Below, piece after piece: positions 24,301-43,599 of a stretch of 64,000 bases of DNA. How positions within the stretch are numbered: the first letter of the stretch is position 1; the number at the start of each line of letters is the position of its first letter. The notes below the pieces were generated by a model. That model searched no databases and was not told the DNA's origin. It was given only the letters and a program-made list of their open reading frames with translations. The DNA is from Dromaius novaehollandiae. Its lineage: Eukaryota > Chordata > Aves > Casuariiformes > Dromaiidae. The stretch is taken from positions 13,955,619-14,019,618 of the forward strand of contig NC_088105.1 in assembly GCF_036370855.1 (NCBI RefSeq), given 5' to 3'. The position numbers and the translations under genes were made by a program.

Positions 24301-27300
24301 CAGAAGGAGATTTATATATAGGAGATTATATAGATTATATGGAAGGAGATTATTTATATAGGTGTGTTTCCCTACCATCTCCTTTTGCACTATGAAATCC
24401 ATGTCTTTTGTCTGAGCTTGGCAAGAGACACCAGCTCTTCGATACAAGGATTGCGTGCTTAGCTTGGAAAAGTATTTCCAAGGAAATAATCACCCTCTAT
24501 CTTTACAGAGCTAGTCAGAAGGCTCAAATTGGAGACATCTCTTCTCTTTCCCCCTGCCTGAACTGATCTTCAGGGAGTATGTGGTATTATTCAGTTACTT
24601 TTCTCTTCAGAAAAAAACAGTGTCAAGAGCTGCACCAAGGAAAAGGGTTACTTGGCCCTAGGCACAGTAGTTAGTTGCTCTGTGGAGTTAAAATGTTTCC
24701 ACTGTGTTTTTTACTTTCCCTCCTGGAGTCTTGTCCCTGAAGCTGGATTTGGGAGTGCGGATTGCACGTGTTTGCCTTAAAGGAGCAATTCATGAGCTCT
24801 AGATCTCAAGCAGAACTGTCAGCTATGAGAACCATAAGATACTGGTATTGTGTTCTGCTATTGTAGCTTGCAGATACGAATAAAAACCTATTAACGCTCT
24901 TGAAGCACTGTAAGTCAGCCTCCCAGATCTTAAATTCACAACTGGCCTGCTGGTCCCTTTCGAGAACATGAAACCAAGCTTTTGTCCTTGGAGAAGAGAC
25001 ACTCTCTAGCCTTGCTGCTTTGGGTTTCTAGAAGTCCTGCATCTTCTCTCACAAGAAGTTATTCTCGTAGTTTGGCACTAATCTGCCCTCCTGGACTGTT
25101 CCTTAGTTCCACAGTAGGATGTGTGCAACACTATTCCAAGTTGTCTGTGGGCTGCCTGTTTCCTAGGGCCAGAGGACCCATGGCAACAGGCTTTATTTCT
25201 GCTCCTGGAAAGTTGTTCACAGGCTCACTGCTCATCTGCCGCCCTCTTGTGGTCATACCCTATTCTATACTACTGCATTGTTTAAGAAGTTAAATCGTTT
25301 TCCCTTTGTTCTATCCCAAGGTTACATGGTGGTCTTTAAAACAGTGGGTTGCAGTTGGATTTTGGAGGGGGCTCTTGTTTTACATGGTATTTAGGGAACA
25401 ACTAGGAGACATCCTAGAGATAGCCGAGGCTTGTGCCCTAGTATAGCTTAAGAACTGGAGACATGGAAGCTGGTCAGCCTGTTTTCAGCTTGTGTGGTAC
25501 CACTGAGTGGGAATCCTGCAGTAACAGGAGAAACAGGTTGCAGAGTAGTCCTCTTTTCATCTTCTCGCATCTCCATATATAAGGGGCAGGTTGCTCTACT
25601 ATCTTAGCCCTTTGCAGATGCATCAGCTTCTAAATCTGAGCTAAGTAGCCATAATTCTAGTGTTAATTGCTGCTAGCTTTGTAGCTTTGAAGGCATTTTC
25701 AGGTGCTGACCTCAGTGTTATTGCAGAATGCACTGACTCTTCTGGAAGAGTTTCAGTGCACAATGATCAGTTGCAGGCAGGGTGGATAAAAGCTGTAAAT
25801 GCAAGTAATAGTGGAGAGAAGCAAAACTGTACTGCGAAGAACAGTAAGTGCTTGTGTGTAAGATCACATATTGCATCTGCTCCTTGTTTTATTGCTCCTT
25901 TGGACTTTGATTCCTTTTTTTTCTCTAACTTTGTGGGTGTCAAACAGCTCCCCATATCGAAGATCTGGTGATGCTCCCAACACCCGTGCTGAGGCTGCTG
26001 AATATTCTGAGTGATGCTTCTCTACAGAGTGAAGAAGAATATGAAGGTTGGTGTATGCTGTGCAACTCCCATATAGCAATGTTGTCTTAGCAACCCTGTT
26101 TTGTTTGGATTTGGGGATGTGAGAGCAAGTGGAAGAGCATTTAGTAGGTGTAAGAAGAGTAAGCAAGGAGCTTCTCAGCTGAGGTGGGTGAACTGTGCCA
26201 ACAGAGGATAGCCTGGGACTAAAAGATTGAGATAGAAAGCAGAGTTTGTAGTGAATCCCTGGGGGAATCCAAGACTAAAAAAAGGTTTCTTTGATTTTCT
26301 TCTTTGGTTAAATGCCCACAGACCACCTTATGTGTTTGTGGCTCTGAGCTTCTGCTACACGTGGCCAGGACCCTGTTGAGCCCAACAGCAGGAATCCTCA
26401 AAAGTTTGCTAATTAGCTTATCCAAGATCTTGACAAAGAACTAAAATAACTTGTTTGAGTTCTCAAACTGTAGCAAAACTATAATGATAGGCGGCAAGGC
26501 ATGTTTGTGGAACTTACTTGGATTTGAGAGCAAGCAGAAATGCAAGTGGCAAAAGCTACAGAGTTTACTCTGGGGATATGAGTTTAAAAGTCTGAGTTCT
26601 GCTCACACAAAGAAGGGTTTGTAGCAGCTACTTTGGTTCCCCTCCTCCAAGTGCCATGACCAAAAAAAAAAACAAAAACAAAAAGAACACATACTAACAA
26701 ATTTTGAATGTTTAGCTACTGGAAGGCCAAGGTTTGTGCAAGGAAAAGCATTGGCCATGTGCCCTGTTCTCAGAGCAATTCACTGCCCTGCAGGTCTGTG
26801 TTCCTGGGCCTCAGTTTAGATACTTTGTCTTGTGGTTTGGCTGTTAAGCCAGGTCAATTTCTCTGTGACATCTCTAGATTATTTGTCTTAAACTGAGAGG
26901 AAAAAAACCTGAATGTTGACTAAATGTTGTTGAGGGGTTCATCTGGCCTTGGTTTCCTTCTTAATTCATCCTAGTTTGCAAAGTGAAAGAACCAGCTCTT
27001 TCTTTTCTCAGATATCCTGGAAGACATAAGAGAGGAGTGTCAGAAATATGGCCCAGTGGTTTCCTTGCTTATTCCAAAGGAGAATCCTGGTAAAGGCCAA
27101 GTAAGTGAGTAGAGGGAATTGTGGATTCCCATATACACTCCATGTGCCCCAGCACTGCTTCTCTGCTTGAATCTCCTGGATGATGTCGGTGCTAAAAATA
27201 GTTGCTTGCCTTGAGAGACAGCACAGGTTCCTTTCTGCATACATATGGTTCCCTAACCTGGGAGTACCCCGAACAGTTTGAGAAGAGGAGTGGGTTATGA

Positions 27301-27742
27301 GAGAGAAGAGGACAAAACAATGGGTGGGAGAGGAAGTGTTAAGGATGTACAGCATCATTGTGTTTTCTCCCATCTTTCCAAATGCACTACCCCTAGAAAT
27401 GGGGAACAGGAGGTGAAATTCCAGTTCAGAGGCGTGGCTGCTTCCTTTTTAGCTCCATGTCTCTGTGCTCAACCAAGGATGGAGGGAAAAGATTTGATCA
27501 AGAACTGTTTCCCCAAAGTGGTGGGCATTGCAAAAGTGGGAGGGAGCGGACAGCATGCTGCAGTGGAAGTGCTGTTTCTCCTCTCTCTCTTTCAGGTCTT
27601 TGTTGAATATGCAAACGCTGGTGATTCCAAAGCTGCCCAAAAAATGCTGACTGGCAAGATTTTTGATGGCAAGTTTGTTGTGGCTACGTTTTACCCACTG
27701 AGTGCCTATAAGAGAGGATATCTGTACCAAAACTTGCTGTAG
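15378..27742 (+). CDS. UHMK1: U2AF homology motif kinase 1 (KIS), complete, eight exons
   Basis: Nuclear Ser/Thr kinase with a C-terminal U2AF-homology motif (UHM); known substrates of the family include SF1 and p27Kip1. Exons: 15378-15663, 16970-17262, 20176-20367, 21186-21280, 22248-22324, 25948-26046, 27012-27100 and 27596-27742, giving 425 residues (human about 419). Glycine loop LGSGSSASVYR at 25-35, Lys50 in AVKEF, catalytic HADLKPRN at 162-169 (Asp164), DFG at 183-185, then DGYRAPEAE and VDLWSLGIVLLEMFSG. The UHM spans the last two exons (QKYGPVVSLL to RGYLYQNLL). Its R-x-F motif reads KIF. The ATG at 15378 is preceded by an in-frame TGA nine bases upstream, which fixes this start. The body of the gene is AT-richer than its GC-rich first exon. 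Confidence 0.96.
15765..16345 (+). repeat. C-rich minisatellite in UHMK1 intron 1
   Basis: Roughly a dozen imperfect copies of a unit of about 30-55 bp with core AGCTGGGCCACCCCTGGGCA followed by CCCCCAAAACAGC and a variable C-rich spacer. Copies have diverged and differ in length. The strand asymmetry (C-rich plus, G-rich minus) makes G-quadruplex formation on the minus strand plausible. It causes the long open frames seen on both strands here, which I do not regard as genes. Confidence 0.9.
17263..20175 (+). other. UHMK1: UHMK1 intron 2
   Basis: Intron of about 2.9 kb between the exon ending in the DFG region and the exon starting DVKYIQTDGYRAPE. Apart from the CR1 fragment at 19410-19504 I recognise nothing; base composition is near-balanced and T-rich. 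Confidence 0.85.
19410..19504 (+). mobile_element. CR1 LINE 3'-end fragment
   Basis: The sequence carries GGCAATCTGATCTAG, then GAGGTTGGACTGGA, then GGCCCTTCCAACCAACG, and ends in the octamer-type terminal repeat TTCTATGATTCTGTGATT. This layout is characteristic of the 3' end of avian/reptilian CR1 retrotransposons, sense on the plus strand. Only about 95 bp remain, as is usual for 5'-truncated copies. It is the best single indication that the host is a bird or other sauropsid. Confidence 0.85.
22325..25947 (+). other. UHMK1: UHMK1 intron 5
   Basis: Intron of about 3.6 kb. It holds an AT-rich low-complexity patch at 24307-24361. Stretches on the minus strand of 22740-23650 read as short open segments with stops between them; I could not assign them to any family. 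No exon is recognised. Confidence 0.8.
24307..24361. repeat. AT-rich low-complexity repeat
   Basis: Imperfect repetition of GGAGATTATATAGATTATAT-like units within a UHMK1 intron. Confidence 0.7.
26661..26685 (+). repeat. A-rich low-complexity tract
   Basis: A-run interrupted by single C bases in UHMK1 intron 6. It could be the decayed tail of a retrotransposed element, but no element body is recognised next to it. Confidence 0.75.
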
Positions 27743-28236
27743 GCAGTAGCAACAATCAGGAGAGTTGTCTTGCTCCTCTTCTTCACGTCGTGTTTTACAG
27801 TTGAATGTACAAAGAGCTTCCTAGCCCTGCTTTTAAGTCATCTGTAAAGGAGAGATGCAAAGGAGTGAAATGGGCTTTGAAATCTTTACTGCTGCTTTGT
27901 GATGTGCAGAGGAGGCCTGGATGGCTTTAAAGCGTGTGCTTGTGTGTGTGTTGTGCTTGCTCGTTTACATTAGATGTGTGGCTTTGCCTGCTCTTGGCAA
28001 GTTCTCGGGTGGCCAGAGTAGTGACTATGGGAGCCTTGGAGGCAGGGCAGATCTTGACAAGAACTTTTAAGTGATTGAATTGAGAACAACTCACAGTTTG
28101 GCTCTAGCAATTGTGGTTTTTTTTCTCTGGAGAGGGGATTTCTTTGTTAAACTTTCAACCTGCCCTGTAATACCTGTGCTCTCCTTCAATGGGGAGTAGA
28201 AGAAAGGCTTCCATGTCTTTTTTGGTATCTGAAGTA

Positions 28237-28242
28237 AATAAA
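28237..28242 (+). terminator. UHMK1: Proximal poly(A) signal of UHMK1
   Basis: AATAAA about 495 bases after the stop codon, the first canonical signal downstream. A second one lies at 28501-28506. Confidence 0.45.
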
Positions 28243-31160
28243 GAAGCAGAAGCACCATCCTCTCTAAGGCAGATCAGGAAGACTTTGAGTCTTCACATCA
28301 CAAAGGGCAGAAGGAGGCATTGAAATGAGATCTGCTATGCCTAGAGTTACCCTGTCACTGTCTCATGGCCTGAGAGGAGCCATATGTCTTACCTGGCACA
28401 AATGGCATGCTGGGCTTGTGGAGTGAGGTACGGGTGAAGCTGCCTGCAGTGAGCTGAACTTGCTTGTGTGTGTGGGGTGGGCAGGGGCTGACCGGGTGTG
28501 AATAAATGTCTTCAGAGCAGTGCCAGCCTCAGTCCCAAAAGAAGTTGTAGCACTTTGTAGCCTGAAGTGATGTGAAAACTCTGTCACGTGGAATCATCTT
28601 TCTAGCTTATACCCTGTGCTGGCACTGATGCTCTGAACTCTGATGCCAAATCATTTGTAATATTTAAGCGTCTTTAGGTGATATTTTTGGAAAGGAGTGC
28701 TAGAGCACGCAGTATTCTTCGTGTCCCCAGCAGGACTCCTGTCCTGCAAGTCTTCTAAGAGAGGAAAAAATACTTGTGCGTTGTAGGTTCCATGCTTGGC
28801 TTTTCTGTGTTGTGCATTTTGGTTTGGCATTAACCTGTTAGAATCGTTGTAGATGAGAAGCACTGACACTTTTGGTCCTTCATAGGTTACACAAAGGGCC
28901 TGAGGCAATTTGACATCCTATATGGAAAGGGCTTGGTCACTAATCAGACTTGACTGGCCAGGGTAATGTCATGGACAACAGCCACATGTTTTGGGGGAAA
29001 GAAACTGTGCGAGCTGTGTCACTGTTCCCCCCAGAGCACTCTGCCTGCTCGTGGGGCTTTCCTGCAGGGGCAGAGGGTCACTAACACGGCAGCGGGATGG
29101 CCAAGCGGCCGTGCGTCCCAGGGGTGTGCAAACCCATCCACCCAGCTTCGTCCCTCCCTGCAGGGGCCGACCGTTCTGCTCCTGGGGGACACAGCGTGGA
29201 ACAGCCTTATGCAGAGGGGGAACAGCATCTTTTGGCTTGCAGGCCTGGTACCAGTTTTAGCGGAGAGCCCTGCAGTCAGAAGCCCTCACGAATTCCTTTC
29301 TCCAGCTGAAATACTTGGGGGTAGCTGCCCGAAGTGTCTCTGAGCCTCCCTGGGGTGATACCTGAACTACCTTGCAGTTAACATCCTGCACCCTGCTGAT
29401 GCTGGACTTGCTGGCATCCTGCACTTAAGTTCCTCTTGATTTTTGCCCTGTATGCGTGTGTGCAGTGCGTCAGAAGAACTGGTGTCTCTAGCATGTCACG
29501 AGTCTGAATTCCTCTGTGCTGGCGTAGAGTCCTGTTTACTCTACCTTTCCCAAACTTCCCCAGGATGGACCAATCTCTTTGATTTTTTTTTTTTTCCTAT
29601 TGTTGTGAGGTGGTAAATTTTCCAGGAAAAAAAATCCCCAAATGAGCTTTTAAGATATGATTTGCTGATCAGACTCTTTTCAGATGATGGTACTTTGTGC
29701 ATTGCTCTACAGCAGCCTCACATAGATGGGGTGTGTGATTCATTTGCTTTTAATTTGGCTGTCCTTGCAGTGAAGCACCGTTAGTGTCTGGGAGGAACTG
29801 AATGATCAGTCAGATCAGGTTTTTCTTTTCTGTGTGGAAAAGCAGTGTTTTAATTCTCTTAAGTACTCTAAATATCAGTAAATATTGACTGCTTCCTCAG
29901 CCGCAAGTTGCTGCTGTCTCTGGCAGGCTGAGGCAGAGATAAAAGCACTTAGGCTCAGAAATTTGCATGTTAAATGCCATCATGTTAGCAACATTAAACA
30001 GGCTGCATGGATGCCTGTCAGCTGGCAGGAGAAGACCCGAGAGCTCCTGCCAAGCTGGGTGCCAGCCCGCACGGGAATGCGGTGAGCTCCCCTGGGTGCA
30101 GGGCGTGAGCTCGGAGACGTCTGTCACCGTAGAGTGGTACGTGAGCAGAGAGGTGGCTTTGTGCCGGGGTGCAATTGCAAAACTTCACCTCCTCAGATGC
30201 ATTTCTCTAGGGCTGCGAGCTGGTCTCTCTCCTTTCAAACATATCTCCTTTTAAGTCAGAATTGTGCTTTGGATTTGCAGCTAAAGATAAGAGCTATACC
30301 AGGATTAACCTTTAGATAGCAGCTAGAGCTTGCTGCTGCAATGTGGTTGAGCAGTTCTACTAAAGAGTTTGGCTGGGGTTTTGTTTAGCAAATTTAATAT
30401 GAACTAAATCAATCTGGAAGGTGCAAACCCCTGCCACTAGCTTTCTCTCTGGATGCTCAGTGACCAGGTTTGAGCACTGAGTCAAGCAAAGACCCACAGC
30501 TGCTGCCTTCCCCCCATCCCCCCTTCCTGGCAAGAGTTGAACATGTTGATCTCGGTGTCCTGTCACTGGCTTCAGGCCCTGGCCGTGGGGGTACAGGAAG
30601 CTTCAGAAACTCCTAAGAGTTGGAAGCATTTTATCATCTTCCCACACCATCTTCCTTCAAAGCCTTTTCTATCAAGCTGAAGCTCACTGTAGAGTCTCAG
30701 TGAGATATTGGTGGCTGTGGTGTAGTTGCAGCCCTGCTAAAACCTGTGTTCTTACCTCCAGGTTGTATCTAAAGCGTGCGTGGTGATTAGGCTGGATGCG
30801 TATGTCCTGACGTGTGCCTGGACAGGCCTGGCTTGCTTTGTTTCCAAAATACTGCGTGCTGCAGGTGCAGAAGTCTTGGGGCTTTCCACTTTGATGCTTG
30901 CTGTGTTTCTCAGTCTGTGCTGTCATGCCTTCCTTCCAAAAGCCGCCCTTCTCCAGAACTACCTAAAGCAGCATTAAAACGCTGCTGGGGCCCCAAGGGT
31001 GGCTGTACTCCTTGGGCTGCTGGCCTGCGTCCTCAGCGAGCACAGTCGGTGTGGCGGTGGCAGATGTCTTTCCCCGGTGCAGTAGCAGGCAAGTCCTCCC
31101 GCAGGCTGTGTCTGGCTGGTTATTTGCATCTGAAACCACCAGTGTGTTCCTGACGTGGGC

Positions 31161-31320
31161 TTGGCGATTTGACCTTCCTGCAGTGCCGTGTCTTGCGAGG
31201 ACACAGGGGTCGGGTGCGAGTGTCATCCTGGCCTAGCAGCTTGGCGATTTGACCTTCCTGCAGTGCCGTGTCGTGCAAGGACACAGGGGTCGGGTGCGAG
31301 TGTCATCCTGGCCTAGCAGC
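31161..31320 (+). repeat. 80-bp perfect-length tandem duplication
   Basis: 31161-31240 and 31241-31320 are head-to-tail copies of an 80-bp unit starting TTGGCGATTTGACC and ending GGCCTAGCAGC. They differ at only two positions (78/80 identical), so the duplication is recent. It lies in the putative distal UHMK1 3' UTR. Confidence 0.95.
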
Positions 31321-32674
31321 GGCAGTGGGGTGGCTGGTGCGTTCAGACCCGGCTGCAGCCAGGGTCTGGTGTTCGCCCTGAGCGCAGCACCCGTCGGAGC
31401 TTGTGTGAAAATCAGCAGGCTGCCTCTGAGGGAGAAAGCTGGTTTAGGGAGGAAAGGCATGAAAGATCAAACCCCTGGGTACAGCAAGACTTTCAGCAGT
31501 GTCTCTTAAAGCTGAGGGCAGACCCCTACCCAGCCGAAGGTGGGAGGAAATCCACCTGCCCCTCCCTGAGCATCTCTGCGTTCATGGGCAGCAGAAACCG
31601 CGCTACAGGTGACAGTGCTGGTGGCCTACTTTCTGTGTGTCTTCTGATATTGGCATTATAAGCATTTAATACAGGTATTGATGTAACACTGGCCTCCCAC
31701 CTGGACGATGGGAGCAAGTACGTGAGAGCAAGCACAGCGGGCACCTCAGCCCTTCTCGAAGGGGCAGCAATGGCTCGGAGACCTGAGGCCACGGTACGGC
31801 CTTTTGAGGGCAGGTTTTTTGGCACTGCAGATGCAGCGATGGGAGAGTCCCACCGTTGGCACCTCGGAGCATGTGTGTGAATGGAAAAAATGTTGGAGCT
31901 TAACTATCTTAACTATTTATTGGTATCGTTTGGGTCTAAAAGATGATTCAATAAAAAAATATTGTCAGTTGAAGAATAGCTGCCCTGGAGGCAAGTCGAT
32001 TTGCACCTGCTCTGGTGGGATGGCTTCTGTGGCTGTGCTGATAGCTTTCATCCCACGCCCGTTAATGCTGCGTGGTAGTGCTTGGAGGCCGGCGGGACGA
32101 AGGGCCCTTCTCGGGGGCGCGTGGCCCAAGGCACCCTGAGAGAGCTTTCTGGTGTTTTAATGTCGTTAGTGACGCCGAAGTGTAACAACATGCTGCCAAA
32201 AGCCCTCGTCGGCTGCCTTCTGGCTGGGCTTGAACGCTTTTCTCGGCAGCGGGCTCCTGCCCTGGCTCACTCTGTGGTCCGCCCTGCTGACAGATGCCCC
32301 ATGGCTCAGTCTGAATGTTTCTCCTGTGCCAGGCGCCGCCTTTTTAGACTAATGCCACTGATGTGTTTGTGGGAGCAATGAGAGAGGAGTTCTTTGCACT
32401 TCCACCTATTTATTATATGCAAGGAGAGTAATTGGTTTTTAAATCACTGGCTGAAGCACGAGTCAGCTCTGATCTTAATTTTATCCTCACTGGTCTCCAG
32501 CCTCCTAACGAAGCGTAAGCACTGCATTTTACTTGGGTTGTCCTTTCAGTGTTCAGTATACTTCCCTTTGCCGTGCTGATCCCGTGAACATGTGCCTCTG
32601 TTCAGATTAGATGTAAACTGTTGTATCTTGTCATGCACCATTGCTGAGCAGATGTGTGCCTGATACAGATGATT

Positions 32675-32680
32675 AATAAA
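32675..32680 (+). terminator. UHMK1: Candidate distal poly(A) signal of UHMK1
   Basis: AATAAA in a locally AT-rich stretch, followed by GTGGTTGCTCATC and TTTTGTGGG, a plausible downstream GU-rich element. It is the last canonical plus-strand signal before the UAP1 promoter. Confidence 0.5.
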
Positions 32681-32700
32681 TGATGCTTCAATATAAAGTG

Positions 32701-33599
32701 GTTGCTCATCTAGCTTTTGTGGGACTGTTGATGAAGTGCTGTGTACCGAAACTGAGCAAGGGCTTCATCACCCTGCATGAAGGCATCAGCGCGTGGGGAC
32801 CGGCTTGGGAACCGTCCTGAGAGGGACACGGGTGTGAATCGGACACGGCGTGTCTGGGATCTGGCGTTGGAGTTTCCTTTGGTCTGAGTTGCTCAGAACC
32901 AGTTGCTGAGAACCGCGGCTGGCAGCGTGTCGCCCGCCTGACATGGGGGGGGACAGAGGGGTTGCGGTCCCGTTAGCCCTCCACGTCGCTGTGCCGCTAA
33001 CGCTGCCCAAGCTGCCTGGGAGTTTGCACTGAGGAAACTGTGGCGCTTCCTGGGGATGGGGGTCAGTTTTTCCAGAGCTGCCATCACCCCCCCAGGTGAG
33101 TGCAACGAGCACAGGAGTGTGGCCGCCACGAAACGCAGGCTTCGCCATCTGCACTGCCTCATCCCGGCACCCTCCGTGGGGAGACTTCAACCATCCCAGC
33201 TCGGGACTGGGAGAAGACGTCGGAGCATGCCACTGCACCGCTTACGTCTGCTCTGAAGTACCACCGGGTTCCTCTGACGCTTGCTCTGTTATAACGGTCT
33301 GTTGAGTGATACAATCAAGGGGAAAATAACCCCTCTGCTCCCCAGAGCTGCTCCAGGCTTGTGCAATGAGGAGCGAGGCTGTTCGGCCCACCACTCGTCC
33401 AGGAACCGGTCCGTATTGCACAGCTTTCCCCACCCGCCCTGCCTGCAGCTCCCCATTCAACCGGGGCGCTGTGCTGACACCGCGCAGCCCACGCGGGCCG
33501 CTCCCCGGCGCAGCTGCGCGCGGGGGGGCACTCTGCCGGGAAGGGGCGCTCCCGCCCGGGCGCCGGGCCGGGGGGCGGGGCCTGCCGCCGCCAGCTCCC
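32701..33599. other. Intergenic region between UHMK1 and UAP1
   Basis: No gene recognised. GC content rises sharply from about 33450 as the UAP1 CpG island begins. Open frames on either strand have no recognisable domains. Confidence 0.65.
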
Positions 33600-33935
33600 G
33601 CCCCTGCCGTGAGCGGGGCCCGAGCTGACGTGGCGCGCGTTGCCATAGCGCTCGCCGCTGCTCCCGCCCCGCCCTCGCCCTCCCCGCCGGCAGCGGCCGC
33701 TCTCATTGGCCGCGCCGCGGGGGGCTGCCACGTGCCCCCCGCGCGCATTGGGCGGGCGGCGGGGGCCACGCAGCAGCCGCCGTGACGCTGCCCTGCGTCT
33801 GGGGCCGGGCCCAGCCAGTGAGGGCGCCGGCGGTGCCGCCGCCGCCTCCCATTGGCGGCGGCGCGGCGGCGGGGGCCTATAAAAGGGGCGCGGCGGGGGG
33901 CGCGGCGTTGCAGAGAGCGCGGGCGGCGGGCGGGC
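33600..33935 (+). promoter_or_regulatory. UAP1: UAP1 promoter with TATA, inverted CCAAT boxes, E-box and UPRE-like site
   Basis: A TATAAAA box at 33878-33884 lies 52 bases before the ATG, predicting a 5' UTR of only about 25-30 bases. Three inverted CCAAT boxes (ATTGG) start at 33705, 33747 and 33851. CACGTG is at 33729-33734. TGACGTGG at 33626-33633 equals the core of the unfolded-protein-response element bound by XBP1/ATF6. The region is a CpG island with GC boxes. Confidence 0.7.
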
Positions 33936-43097
<9,162 letters not shown>

Positions 43098-43553
43098 TGG
43101 CCGTGGCAGCGAGGCGCCAAACCCCGGCTGTCCCTCTCGGCTGACGAACTGTGAATTTGGACGCATGAAGGTTTATAGCTGTAACTGGTAGGGGCTGGCC
43201 CTGCTCTCTCTGAACTGGTGTGCAGGGGAGGATGTAACCCACTTGGTTCTTGGCATGTCGAGTGCTTCTATTTATATTTTAATTTAAAAACCAAACACTT
43301 TATGGGTTCCCCTGCCATGAAGCACAGCTGTGGTGCTGCTAATTGCACTTCAGGCTATGGGCTTTTATTTTTAAATGTGTATATAGTAATAGTCATTGTA
43401 CATGCAGAAGATTTTTATGGTACGGGGCTGGGGTTAATCTTGAATTTTTATTTTTCTCAAATACACATGACTTTTTTTTTAATAGGGTCCTTGTCATTGC
43501 CCATGTCCTCCCTTTTGGTCATCCTTTGTACCTTGCACAACTGGAAGGATCCA

Positions 43554-43559
43554 ATTAAA
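43554..43559 (+). terminator. UAP1: Poly(A) signal ATTAAA of UAP1
   Basis: ATTAAA, the commonest variant signal, about 457 bases after the UAP1 stop. It is followed by TGTCTGTCCTCTGGTGGTGT, a good GU-rich downstream element. The 3' UTR between contains several T-rich runs. Confidence 0.7.
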
Positions 43560-43599
43560 CCTCTGAATCCCTCCTGTCTGTCCTCTGGTGGTGTTTAGT

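Larger units (their letters stand above)
27743..32700 (+). other. UHMK1: UHMK1 3' untranslated region (proximal and distal forms)
   Basis: No coding exon is recognised between the UHMK1 stop and about 32.7 kb. AATAAA signals occur at 28237, 28501, 31950 and 32675. Mammalian UHMK1 has a very long 3' UTR with alternative poly(A) sites, so use of the distal site is plausible; alternatively the transcript ends near 28.3 kb and the rest is intergenic. An 80-bp tandem duplication lies at 31161-31320. Confidence 0.5.
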
